Source: CAYFUT01 sp964346395
GTDB taxonomy: Bacteria; Bacillota; Halanaerobiia; Halobacteroidales; Halobacteroidaceae
Assembly (NCBI GenBank): GCA_964346395.1
Contig: CAYFUT010000002.1
Span: forward strand, 27,326 to 91,325
Reading direction: 5' to 3'
DNA: 64,000 bases
The notes under the pieces are model-generated. The model did no database searches, was not told where the DNA came from, and saw nothing but the letters and a program-made list of their open reading frames with translations. Below, piece by piece: positions 52,600 through 62,913 of this stretch. Positions within the stretch are counted from its first letter, which is position 1. Every line of letters begins with the position of its first letter. Made by a program: the position numbers and the translations under genes.

Positions 52600-54831
52600 A
52601 TGGTAAATTTAATGAGAAAGAAGAGTTTCTTAGTAGTGGTTTTGTTATTAGTTGGGTTAGTTTCTTTGATTGGATGTAGTAATGGTGATGATAATGGTGA
52701 TCTGATAAATGGAGAATCTACTTTAACAGTTAAGGTAGAAGATGATGCAAGTAATAGTTTAGAGGCCGAAGTAACTATCTTGCAGGATGGAGCAGAGGTA
52801 GCTTCTGATCAAGGCAGTGAGGTGCAATTTACATTAAATAATGGAGATTATGAAGTAGAAGCAGAAAAGGATGGCTATGTAGGAGAACCAAAACAGGTTA
52901 AATTAAAAGAAGATAAGGTTATAACCATTGAATTGTCAGAAGTGGAAAATATGCTTGGAAATGGAGACTTTAGTAGTGATGTTTACTTAAAAGATGAAGT
53001 AGAAGAAGAAGGCGCAGGTAACTTCAAGACAGAAGATAACTGGGTATTTTTAGAAAATACAGGTACAGGTAGTGTAGAAGTAGAAGAAGAAATGGTTAAA
53101 CTTGATATTGATAAGAGTGGTGATGTTTCGTATGCAGTGCAATTATTGCAAGCTCCAATTACACTTGAAAAAGGATATAAATATAAAGTTAAATTTGATG
53201 CTAAAGCTTCTAAAGCTAGAGATTTAGAAGTAAAGATTGGTGGTACAGCAGATAGAGGCTGGTCTGCATATAATTCTGGCGAAGGTAATTCGGGTGGAAC
53301 GTTATTTAATTTATCTGATAAAGTAGAAACTTATGAATCGGAATTTGTAATGGGAGAAGAAACAGATGACCAAGCTCGGTTTGAATTTCAACTTGGTATA
53401 GATGATGCTACTATCTGGCTTGATAATGTTGAATTAGTTAAACTAGGTAAAGCGGATGAAGATGAAATGCCAGATGATGACGAGCCAGATACAGAATGGG
53501 TTTATGATGGTGATTTCTTCTTTATCTTTAATGTGGCAGTAGGAGGACTATGGCCCGGTGAGCCTGATGAAACAACTGAGTTTCCTCAACAGATGAAAGT
53601 TGATTATATTGAAGTTCACCAAGAAGATGAATTAGTGTGGGAAGATAGGTTCCAAGGATCAAATATTAATGAAGATGATTGGACTTATGAAGTAGGTAAT
53701 GGGCATGAACAAGGTATTCCAGGTTGGGGTAATGAAGAGTTAGAATATTATACAGATGGAGATAATGCTGAGATTGTAGATGATAAACTAGTAATAACAG
53801 CTGAGGAAGAAGAAATATCTGATGAATATGGAGAGTATAATTATACTTCAACTAGGATGATAACTGGTGCTAAGGCTAATCTTGATAAACCGGGGCGAGT
53901 AGAGATAAGGGCTAAGCTGCCAGAAGGTCAAGGTATTTGGCCGGCACTTTGGATGTTAGGTGATAATATAAATGATGGTGTAGAATGGCCAGAATGTGGA
54001 GAGATAGATATTATGGAGTTAGTTGGTGATAAACCTAAAACTACTCATGGTACAGTCCATGGACCAGGCCATTATGGTGGTGGCGGAATAGGAAATTCTT
54101 ATGAACTTGATAGCGGTAAATTCTCTGATGAGTTCCATACTTTTATTCTTGAGTGGGAAGAAGATGAACTGCGCTGGTATGTTGATGATGAAGAAGAACC
54201 TTTCCATGCGGTAAGAAAGACTGCTGAAGGTGGCGTTGAAGCGATCGATGCTGATGAAATAGTAGAAGAACCAGAAGTAGATGTTGCTACCGGTGATGAA
54301 GATAGTGAATATTACTTTATGGCAGATGATTCAACATTAGTTGACGCTACGATAGGAACGGATAATAATGCATATGATGGAGATATAGTACTAGATTCAT
54401 GGGGTACAGGTGCTCCTATAGCTCAAGATGCTGAATATAATAATAAAAATGCTTGGGAACTTACTGCAGCAAATGGTTGGGACCAAGGTGCTGCTGTTAT
54501 TGCTTTGATGGGAGACTTATATGATACGGATGCAGATCCTGCAGATTTTCCAGCAGATTTATCAACTTATGATTCATTAGAAATTAGTTTAGCAACAACT
54601 GGAGGATTTAGTGATGTTACACTAAAATTTGCAGGACCAGAGAAAGAAGTTTCTTTATTAGATTATGGATTTGATCCTGCTGCAACTGGCTGGCAGACAA
54701 TATCAATTCCATTAGCAGATTTTGCTGAGATTGACTTATCTACTGTAACTCAAATTGGTCTTATAGCATCGGGTGGAGAAGTTGATGTAGATAACTTATA
54801 TGTAACTGATTTTTATTTAAAAGCAAATTAA
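52600..54831 (+). CDS. Secreted lipoprotein GH16 endo-beta-glucanase (laminarinase type) with circularly permuted domain
   Basis: A 743-residue lipoprotein: signal peptide ending LIGC (Cys26), a PEGA-like domain (about residues 40-110) and a CenC-like CBM (about 115-285). The GH16 module follows and a jelly-roll C-terminal domain spans about 570-743. The catalytic signature GEIDIME carries nucleophile Glu468 and acid/base Glu473. The strands normally ending GH16 (FNVAVGGLWPGEPDETTEFP and MKVDYIEVHQ) occur at about 305-345, before the usual beginning (WEDRFQGSNINEDDWTYEVG). After RWYVDDEEEPFHAV the domain ends early. This is circular permutation. The gene is AT-richer in codon choice than its neighbours. 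It would cleave beta-1,3-glucan at the cell surface. Confidence 0.88.
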   Translation: MVNLMRKKSFLVVVLLLVGLVSLIGCSNGDDNGDLINGESTLTVKVEDDASNSLEAEVTILQDGAEVASDQGSEVQFTLNNGDYEVEAEKDGYVGEPKQVKLKEDKVITIELSEVENMLGNGDFSSDVYLKDEVEEEGAGNFKTEDNWVFLENTGTGSVEVEEEMVKLDIDKSGDVSYAVQLLQAPITLEKGYKYKVKFDAKASKARDLEVKIGGTADRGWSAYNSGEGNSGGTLFNLSDKVETYESEFVMGEETDDQARFEFQLGIDDATIWLDNVELVKLGKADEDEMPDDDEPDTEWVYDGDFFFIFNVAVGGLWPGEPDETTEFPQQMKVDYIEVHQEDELVWEDRFQGSNINEDDWTYEVGNGHEQGIPGWGNEELEYYTDGDNAEIVDDKLVITAEEEEISDEYGEYNYTSTRMITGAKANLDKPGRVEIRAKLPEGQGIWPALWMLGDNINDGVEWPECGEIDIMELVGDKPKTTHGTVHGPGHYGGGGIGNSYELDSGKFSDEFHTFILEWEEDELRWYVDDEEEPFHAVRKTAEGGVEAIDADEIVEEPEVDVATGDEDSEYYFMADDSTLVDATIGTDNNAYDGDIVLDSWGTGAPIAQDAEYNNKNAWELTAANGWDQGAAVIALMGDLYDTDADPADFPADLSTYDSLEISLATTGGFSDVTLKFAGPEKEVSLLDYGFDPAATGWQTISIPLADFAEIDLSTVTQIGLIASGGEVDVDNLYVTDFYLKAN

Positions 54832-54844
54832 TTTATTAATTCTA

Positions 54845-54876
54845 GGGCCAACTGATCTTATCCTAAAAGTTGGCCC
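54845..54876 (+). terminator. Terminator-like hairpin after the GH16 gene
   Basis: GGGCCAACT (54845-54853) pairs with AGTTGGCCC (54868-54876). The arms are near-copies of the GTTGGCCCG motif. AATTCTCCCTT follows, without a strong T run. Confidence 0.55.
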
Positions 54877-54994
54877 AATTCTCCCTTGTAAATTAGCAAT
54901 AATATTATAATTAGATAACAAATTATGAAAAAAATAATTATTAGGTTGAGGAGAGGGTAAAGGATAAAGAAATTTAAGTTAAAGGGGGAAGAAA

Positions 54995-56577
54995 ATGATA
55001 AAAAAATTAGTCTCTAAAATAAAAAAGATAAAGAAATTGCTGACTGTCAATCGCCAAGTACAACTCGGATTTTTCTTACNNNNNNNNNNNNNNNNNNNNN
55101 NNNNNNNNNNNNNNNNNNNNNNNNNNNNNNNNNNNNNNNNNNNNNNNNNNNNNNNNNNNNNNNNNNNNNNNNNNNNNNNTTATCAAGAAAAGTAAAAAGT
55201 ATTTATGGTCAGGAATCAGATTTGGTAATTGATAATAACATTAGAGAATCAGATAAAGAGTATTTTAATAATTTAAATAAGAAAATGAATGAATTAGAAA
55301 GTTATATTCAAGATGAGGAGACATTAAAAGCACTGCAGACTTTAGAGGAGTATAATGCAGATTTTAAAGGCTTGAATCAAAAGTTAAATAATGCTTCTGA
55401 AGATGGACTTATGCGAGATGTTATTTTAAAAGATATCAAAAGTTTAGATAGTCAGTTAAATGAAGTAAAGAATATTATAAAAGATTATAGTATGATGCAG
55501 TTAGATAAAATAATTAGGCAGACTGCTGTTCAGGCTGAACGGAATAAACAGCGGATAATCATTATTAATTTAATGGGAATGATTATCTGTTTTGGATTAG
55601 GATTTATGGTCAACAGGAAGTTAAGCACAGTAACTAATCATGTTAAACAGGAAACTCAACAGGCGGCTGAGCAGGCAGAAAGAGTTAGTAGTTCGGCTGC
55701 TGAAATGGCTCAAACAGCAAAAACGGTAAAGAAAAAAATAGAAACAGCAGAGGAGGAAATTATCAGTTTAACCGCGGGCAATGATCAAGTAGCTCAAGCG
55801 ATTAAAGAAGTATCAGCGGCAATTCAGCAGGTGTCAGGTGGGGTGGAGGATTTATCTGAACAGGCAGATGTGATTTCACAAGCCGGAGAAGAAACTTATC
55901 AACAGATTCAGCAGACGGAAGAAAAAATTGCAGCCGGGAATAAAGTTATTCAGGAGACAGTAGAGACGGTTGAGGAATTGCAGCAGAGTTTAAATAAGAT
56001 AAATGAGACTTCTAATAAAATTATTGAAATTACTGACCAAACTAATCTGTTGGCGTTAAATGCTGCTATTGAGGCAGCGCGGGCGGGGGACAAAGGGGCT
56101 GGTTTTGCAGTAGTAGCGGAAGAAATAAAAGATTTGGCTGATGAAAGCAGAGAAGCAACTGAAGATATAAAAGCTGTAATTGAAGAATTAGGGTCAGTGA
56201 CTAATGAGATAGTAGCAGCTATGTCAGCCAGTAATTCTAGAGATGAAGAAAGTATTGTTGATGTATTTGATAAAATCAATCATCTATCAAGAGAAGTTAC
56301 TGATAAGATGGAAGAAGTAGTTACTGCTGCTGGGAAACAAGTGACTGCTACTGAAGAAGTTGAAGATTTAACCCAGGAAATTTCTGCTTCTAGTCAAGAA
56401 GTTGCTGCTCAAACAGAACAAGTAGTTTCTACTACTGATAATTTAAATGAAGTAATCCAGACTATAACTGAAGCACATGATCAGTTAGATGCAAAAATTA
56501 AAGAGCAGGCTGATATTTCAGACAGACAATTACAGTTGATTAAACAAGTGGTAGCAGTTAATCAGAATTTAAAATAA
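54995..56577 (+). CDS. Methyl-accepting chemotaxis protein, interrupted by an assembly gap
   Basis: ATG 54995 (AAAGGGGG upstream) begins [20 protein letters not shown]. The gap hides the first membrane helix. The frame resumes at 55180 as [20 protein letters not shown] and continues to 56577, so one gene is present. A helical sensor domain is followed by TM2 ([19 protein letters not shown]) at about nt 55555-55611. No obvious HAMP follows; then the signalling domain with the hallmark hairpin [21 protein letters not shown] at nt 56026-56088. Its place in the glucan locus suggests sensing of released sugars or binding-protein complexes. Confidence 0.88.
55080..55179. other. Assembly gap (100 N) inside the chemoreceptor gene
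   Basis: The frame before and after the N run belongs to the same protein, but 100 bases puts them out of phase. The true gap length must therefore differ from 100. Confidence 0.9.
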
Positions 56578-56591
56578 CAAGGAGGTTAAAG

Positions 56592-57512
56592 ATGAAACAG
56601 AGACCGTTAGGCACTACAGGGTTATCAGTATCAGAAATTGGTTTCGGTAGTTGGCAGTTAGGTAATACAGAAGCTTGGGAAGGAACTACAGGAGAAGCAG
56701 CAATTGAATTAGTACACCAGGCCTTGGATAAAGGATGTAACTTTTTTGATACTGCTCCTAATTATGCAGGCGGAAAGAGCGAACAGTTATTGGGTGAAGC
56801 TCTACAGGACTGTCGGGAAGAGGTGGTGATTAGTACTAAGTTTGGCCATTTTTCCGATGGTAGTGTTAACTATAATCCTGATTTGCTGCGTAAATCAGTA
56901 GAAAATAGTTTACATGCTCTGCAGACTGATTATGTGGATTCTGTCTTACTCCATAATCCACCGCAAAAGTATCTACAGGGCAGTAGTAAACACTTTCAAA
57001 TTTTGGATCAGCTGCAGTCAGAAGGACTAATTAACGCTTATGGAGCTTCAGTTGATACTAGTGAAGAAATTAAGCAGATTTTGCAGACTACTGGTGCCCA
57101 GGTAATTGAGGTAATGTTTAATCTTCTTTACCAGGAGCCGAGATTTGTATTTGAAGAAGCCAAGAAGCAGGGAGTAGGCTTGATTATTAAGGTGCCGCTT
57201 GATTCCGGGTGGTTAACTGGGAAATATGATGAAAATAGTGATTTTGATGATGTTCGGAGCCGATGGACAGAAGAAGTTGTTGAGCGCCGAGCTAAACTGG
57301 TAGAAGAGATAAAACAGATCAAACCTGACAAGCAAGATATGGTGCAGGAAGCATTAGGATTTATCTTGAGCTATCCGGAAGTTTCTACTGTAATTCCGGG
57401 AATTAGAACTAAGAAACATCTGGAAGAAAATCTGGCAGCAGAAGCAATTCCGCAGCCAAGAGTAGCCAAGTATGAACAGTTTTATGCTGATAATATTCAG
57501 GGGAATGAATTA
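56592..57512 (+). CDS. Aldo/keto reductase (3' end in assembly gap)
   Basis: A cytoplasmic NADPH-dependent reductase; 307 residues are visible, close to the full family length. It has RPLGTTGLSVSEIGFGSWQL at the N-terminus, the catalytic Asp-Tyr in FFDTAPNYAGGKSEQLLGEA (about residues 53-72) and Lys in VISTKFGHF. The C-terminal cofactor loop STVIPGIRTKKHLEENL is intact, unlike the truncated reductase at 47685. ATG 56592 follows AAGGAGG, 14 bases after the chemoreceptor. Substrate unknown; probably an aldose or aldehyde. Confidence 0.88.
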
Positions 57513-57612
57513 NNNNNNNNNNNNNNNNNNNNNNNNNNNNNNNNNNNNNNNNNNNNNNNNNNNNNNNNNNNNNNNNNNNNNNNNNNNNNNNNNNNNNNNN
57601 NNNNNNNNNNNN
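57513..57612. other. Assembly gap (100 N) between reductase and GH3 genes
   Basis: The gap hides the end of the reductase, any spacer and the start of the next exported protein (signal peptide and first PEGA-like repeat). Its flanks belong to different genes, so the continuous frame across it is artificial. Repeats in the following gene may explain why assembly failed here. Confidence 0.9.
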
Positions 57613-60600
57613 AAGAAGATAATGTAACTAAAAGTATTAAATTAAAAGAAGAATTACCTACGTTGACTGTTAAGCCGATGATTAAAGGATTTAACAAATC
57701 AGCTGCTGTAGAGATATTTGAATCAGGTGAGAAAGTAGCTTCTCAGGAAGGGGCTAATTCTAGCTTTAGACTTGAGCCCGGCATCTATAAGATCAAAGTA
57801 AAGAAAGATGATTATTTAACTACTAGTAAATATATTAGCTTAGAAGAAGACGATGATTTAATCAAGAATATTAAGCTGTTGCTGGATGCTCCTACTTTGA
57901 CTGTTAAACCAATGCTCGGTGGTGAAGCAGGCCAAGCTGAAGTAGAGATTCTGCAGGACGGTGAGAAAATAACTTCTAGTGAAGGGAAAACAGTGGAATT
58001 TAGACTGAAAAAGGGAATTTATACTGTTCGAGTTAGTAAAGAAGGGTATCAAACAACCACAAAGTATTTAATGGTAGAAGATTCAGGTGCAGAAGTAACC
58101 TTAAAATTACAGAAAGATAAAAAAAAAAAAACTAACTAACCTTTTAGGCGCTAATTTACTGAGTAATTTTGATTTTAAGCAAGCTATTGATACTGATAAA
58201 AGTCAAGTGAAGCAGGGCAAGTGGAGTTTTTACGCTGGAGAAAGTTTTGGCGGTTCAGGGCAACCCCAAGTAGAGGCTGGTAAATTTAAACTCGATATTG
58301 CTCAGCCGGGCGGCCCTGTTTATGCCCTGCAGTTAATTCAAGCGCCGGTGAAGATAAAGAAAGACACTACTTATAAGTTAACTTATCAGGCCAAAGCAGA
58401 AGCCCCAAGAAGTATAGCAGTTAAAGTAGGCGGTACTGCGGACAGGAACTGGGCCGATTATACCGGCGGAATTACTGATCAATTAGCAACGGAACTGAAG
58501 ACTTATGAACATTATTTTACCATGAATGAAAAAACTGACCCTCAAGCTCGGGTGGAGTTTCAGTTAGGTAAGAAAGAGTCGAATGTCTGGATCGATAAAG
58601 TAAAACTACAGCCGGTAGAGAAAAAATGGGGGTCTAATTTACTGAATAATAGTAAGTTTGACCAGGCTATTGATACAGATAAAAGTCAAGTGAAGCAGGG
58701 CAAGTGGAGTTTTTACGCTGGAGAAAGTTTTGGCGGTTCAGGGCAAGCCCAAATAGAGGCTGGGAAATTTAAAATTAATGTTGATCAACCGGGTGGTCCT
58801 GTTTATGCCCTGCAGTTAATCCAGACGCCGGTAAAGATAGAAAAAGGTACAGCCTATAAATTGACTTATCAGGCCAAAGCAGAAGCACCAAGAAGTATGG
58901 CTGTCAAAGTAGGCGGTACTGCCGACAGAAATTGGGCGGATTATACCGGCGGGATTACTGATAAATTAACGACAGAAATGAAGACTTATGAGCATATATT
59001 TGTAATGCAGGAAAAGACGGATTCTAAGGCTCGTGTGGAGTTTCAGTTAGGCAAAGAACAACCGAATGTCTGGTTGGATAATATTAAATTAGAAAAATAT
59101 TTGCTTCCTAATGATGAAAAGTTTAGTGAGCAGCAAAGCCAAACTGAGGAAAAATCTGATGATAGTTCTGTAGAGGCTTATCCAAGAGTAGTCAAAAACG
59201 GTGATTTCAGCGCCGGAATAGATCACTGGGGCACGGAAGGTTCAATTGAAATTTCTACTAGTGAAGGGCTGCTGAAGGCTGAAGTTAAAGATGTAGGCAG
59301 TGAAACCTACAGTACCCAAGTAAATCAATTTGGGCTGCAGATGATTAAAGGAGTCGATTATAGAGTTACTTTTCAGGCTAAAGCAGATCAGCCGCGGAAA
59401 GTAAAGTTAGGTTTAGGTAAGCCGCTTGATTCTGATCCCTGGTATGTGGATTATTTAGGGGATGTGAAGAAGACTTATCAGTTAGGAACGGAAATGGAGA
59501 CGTATGGTTTTGAGTTTAGCATGACTGAAGAAAGTTATGATGATGCTAAATTGACTTTTGAGTTAGGCAATATAGAAGGCGGTAATGCAAAGACCACTGT
59601 TTATTTTGATAACATAAAGGTGGTACCTGATTATAAAGATCCGCAGTTAGGTAGAAAAGAAAAAATAGATAAATTACTATCATTGATGACGCTGGAAGAA
59701 AAAATAGGTCAGATGATACAAGCAGAGCGGAGACATATTACTCCTGAACAGGTGAACAAGTATAAAGTAGGTTCTATTTTAAGTGGCGGTGGTTCTACTC
59801 CTAGTCCGAATACTCCGCAAGCTTGGGCTGATATGTATAGGAAATTTCAGGCTTCGGCGTTAGAGACTCGGTTGGGAATTCCTATGATTTACGGAGTAGA
59901 TGCTGTACACGGCCATAATAATGTCAAAGGAGCTACTATCTTTCCTCATAATATCGGTTTAGGAGCGACTAGAGATCCAGAAATTGTGCAGGAAGTAGGG
60001 CGTATAACTGCTAAAGAAGCAGCGGCCACTGGTATGGACTGGAACTTTTCACCTTGTGTGGCGGTCGTTAGAGATATTAGATGGGGCCGAACTTATGAAA
60101 GTTTTGGCGAAACTCCCGCTTTACAAAAGCAGTTAGCAGGCGCCTATGTAGCCGGCCTGCAGGGATCTAATGCTGAAATGAGCGGCGACCGTCTAGTAGC
60201 AACTGCTAAACACTTTGTCGGCGACGGTGGAGCTCGCTGGGGAACTGGAGATGCTGACTATCAGATTGATCGTGGAAATCTGCCGGTTGATGAAGAAACT
60301 TTACGCCGGATTCACTTGCCGGGTTATTTAGAAGCAATTGAACAAGATGTAGGTACCATCATGGCGTCCTACAGCAGCTGGCAGGGAAAGAAACTGCATG
60401 AACACAAGTATTTATTAACTGATGTATTAAAGGAAGAACTTGGATTTAACGGATTTATTGTTTCTGATTGGAATGCAATTAATGAAATAAGCAAGCTTAC
60501 TTTCTACGGCAAAGTAGTTACTGCTGTTAATGCTGGAGTAGATATGTTTATGCAGCCGAGCAATTGGAGAAAGTTTAGTGAGACGCTAACTAAAGCAGTT

Positions 60601-61374
60601 GAGAAAGATGATGTGAGTAAAGAGCGAATTAATGATGCGGTTAGAAGAATTTTGCGGGTTAAATATGGAGCGGATTTATTTAAGGAGCCGCTGGTTAACC
60701 GCGAACTGTTGGAATCAGTAGGCTCTGACCAGCATAGAGAAGTAGCCCGAGAAGCAGTCCGCGAATCGCTTGTGCTCTTGAAAAATCAGCAGGAATTACT
60801 TCCGTTAGATAAAGGAGCCGATGTTTACGTGGCCGGTTCGAATGCTGATGACTTAGGTAGTCAATGCGGAGGCTGGACTATTAAATGGCAGGGAGCTACT
60901 GGTGATATTACTGAGGGAACTACTATTTTAGAAGGTATCAAACAGACTTTACATGATTCAGGCCGGGTAGTAGAGAATGTAACTGAGGCTGATGTAGGAG
61001 TGGTAGTTGTCGGTGAAGATCCTTATACAGAAGGTAAAGGCGATGACGGAAAGTTACAGCTGACTGATTCTGATCTAGAAGCAATTGAAGAAGTAAGAGC
61101 AGCTGGCAAACCAGTGGCAGTAGTTATGATTTCCGGCCGGCCGCTGATGATTAGCGACTATATCGATAATTGGGATGCTTTTGTAGCTGCTTGGCTGCCG
61201 GGTACAGAAGGTCAAGGTGTAGCCGATGTATTATTTGGCGACTATAATTTCAAAGGCCAACTACCGGTAACTTGGCCTAAATCTATCAACCAAGTGCCGA
61301 TTAATAAAGGAGATGCTGACTATAATCCTTTATTTAAATATGGAGCTGGAATGAAGATGAACCTTAAGAATTAA
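57613..61374 (+). CDS. Modular GH3 beta-glucosidase with PEGA-like and CBM repeats; frame broken at an A13 tract
   Basis: The 5' end is in the gap. 57613-58131 encodes the end of one and two full PEGA-like repeats (TLTVKPM...EVEILQDGEKI). After KDKKKK the frame shifts; 58132-61374 continues LTNLLGANLLSNFDFKQAID and carries three CenC-like CBMs (about 58150-58615, 58635-59095, 59185-59635), the first two nearly identical. A GH3 domain follows: LMTLEEKIGQMIQAE, GVDAVHGHNNV, ATAKHFVGDGG and the nucleophile Asp in FIVSDWNAI (codon 60466). Deleting one A fuses the two frames exactly. It probably releases glucose from beta-glucan oligosaccharides outside the cytoplasm. Confidence 0.82.
58119..58131 (+). 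other. A13 homopolymer at the GH3 frame break
   Basis: GAT-A13-CTAACTAACC. With 13 A the upstream frame ends at TAA 58137-58139. With 12 A it continues into the CBM/GH3 frame. It may be a sequencing error, a phase-variable tract or a transcriptional slippage site. Confidence 0.85.
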
Positions 61375-61525
61375 CCAGGAAGTGTTTAATCAATTAGAGG
61401 CAGGATCAAAGTTTAGGAAATTCTTTTACAGAGTATTTGATTTTGGAGGAGGTGATAGAAAATAAATTTAAGTTAAAAACAAATAGATAGTAAATTACCA
61501 TTCAAACAAAAAAAGGGGGGGGAGA
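61375..61525 (+). promoter_or_regulatory. Leader of the second ABC operon
   Basis: This spacer contains an orphan GGAGGAGGTGATAG at 61445 without a following gene, then AT-rich DNA and the AAAGGGGGGGGAG ribosome site of the binding-protein gene. No GntR operator was seen. Confidence 0.3.
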
Positions 61526-62848
61526 ATGAAAAAAAGACTAATCTGTTTATTAGTTGTGCTGTTAATTTTAGTTATTTCGGTACCTAGTTTTGCTTTGTTT
61601 GGTTTCGGTGATGATCAAAAAGAAGAAAAAACGGAGCTTACAATCTGGGGTTGGGGAGTTTATCCCAAAGGATTAAAGACTATTAAAGATGATTTTGAAG
61701 AGAAATACCCCAATATTAAAGTTAACATTCAAGAAATTGGCTGGGGCGATATGAATAAGAAATTAATGGCTGCTATGTCAGGTGGTCAAGGTGGTCCTGA
61801 TTTAGCAACTGTTAATCTAGGAACAGATGTTGCTAGTTTTGCTTCTCGAGGGGGCTTGGCTGATTTAACTGAAGCAGTAAAGCCGATTGAAGATGAGTTT
61901 ACTACTCGAGCTATGGCTGGAGCTCATTATAACGGTAAAATTTACTGCATACCAGCTGATGTAGCGCCTTATGCAATGTTTTATCGGCAAGATATTTTTG
62001 CTGAAGCAGGAATTGATCCCCAATCTATTGAAACCTGGTCAGACTTTATTGACGCTGGGAAGAAAATTACTAAAGATACTAATGGAGACGGAAAAAAAGA
62101 CCGCTATATGCTTCCTTGGCCACAGAAAAGCTATGAACTTGGTAACTGGAACTTTGACCCTATGATGCGTCAGGCAGGTGGGAATTTATTTGATAAATAT
62201 GGAAATGTAGTACTAGATAAATTAGCTATCAATTATCAAGTTTTAGAAACGATGAAGGAAATTACTGATACTGGAATTGGAATGAATGTAAAACCCTGGA
62301 GTGCTCCTTGGAATACAGCAATTAAACAGGGTAAAGTAGCTACCATCATGGCTGGCGGTTGGTTTATGGGGAATATCCCGGATATTGCTCCTAATACAAA
62401 AGGAAAATGGCGGGTAATGGAAGTTCCTTCCTTTGTTCCGAATGCTAATGGTTCTATGGGCGGTACTGGTTATATTATACCTAAAGGAGCCGAGCATAAA
62501 GAAGCTGCTATTAAATTTGCTAAGTTTGCAGCTGCTAATAATGATGCCTTAAGCAAACTAGTAAAAGAAGTAGGTGTGTTCCCAGCTTATAAGCCAATGT
62601 ATGAGAGTGATTTCTTTCAGCAAGAGGTAGAGTTTTATGGTGGACAGAAGGTTTGGGTGAAACTAGCGGAAATAAGTGAACAAGTGCTAGGTACCTTTAA
62701 TACTACTAAATATTCTGCTCAGGCTTTAGGTACCGAAAGTGCTCCTGTGAATAATGAGTTAGTTAAGATTTTAAATGGTAAGAAGTCTGTTAAACAGGGA
62801 TTAAAAGATGCTGCTGATAAAATTAGACAGTTACAGAGTCAACAATAA
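61526..62848 (+). CDS. Second ABC sugar transporter substrate-binding protein (family 1)
   Basis: A 440-residue exported binder. The signal peptide MKKRLICLLVVLLILVISVP ends near SFALFGFG; no lipobox is seen. Family-1 landmarks are FEEKYPNIKVNIQEIGWGDM, MSGGQGGPDLATVNLG and TGYIIPKGAEHKEAAIKF. A calcium-loop-like TNGDGKKDR segment is present. It resembles the binder at 38805 in length and layout but is clearly a different paralogue. It heads an operon with two permeases. An oligo-beta-glucan ligand is inferred. Confidence 0.9.
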   Translation: MKKRLICLLVVLLILVISVPSFALFGFGDDQKEEKTELTIWGWGVYPKGLKTIKDDFEEKYPNIKVNIQEIGWGDMNKKLMAAMSGGQGGPDLATVNLGTDVASFASRGGLADLTEAVKPIEDEFTTRAMAGAHYNGKIYCIPADVAPYAMFYRQDIFAEAGIDPQSIETWSDFIDAGKKITKDTNGDGKKDRYMLPWPQKSYELGNWNFDPMMRQAGGNLFDKYGNVVLDKLAINYQVLETMKEITDTGIGMNVKPWSAPWNTAIKQGKVATIMAGGWFMGNIPDIAPNTKGKWRVMEVPSFVPNANGSMGGTGYIIPKGAEHKEAAIKFAKFAAANNDALSKLVKEVGVFPAYKPMYESDFFQQEVEFYGGQKVWVKLAEISEQVLGTFNTTKYSAQALGTESAPVNNELVKILNGKKSVKQGLKDAADKIRQLQSQQ

Positions 62849-62862
62849 TTCAACCTACAATT

Positions 62863-62884
62863 GAAAGGGGGGGTCCCCCCTTTC
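62863..62884 (+). terminator. Intra-operon hairpin between binding protein and permease genes
   Basis: GAAAGGGGGG pairs with CCCCCCTTTC, a GC-rich stem at the same position as in the first ABC operon. It probably tunes the ratio of binder to permease. Confidence 0.65.
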
Positions 62885-62913
62885 TTTAAACTATAAAAGA
62901 GAGGTTGATAATT

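Noticed and set aside
56592..58139. Aldo/keto reductase fused to PEGA-like repeats
   Set aside because: The join runs through an N gap. The reductase is essentially complete before it, and the repeats belong to the GH3 protein.
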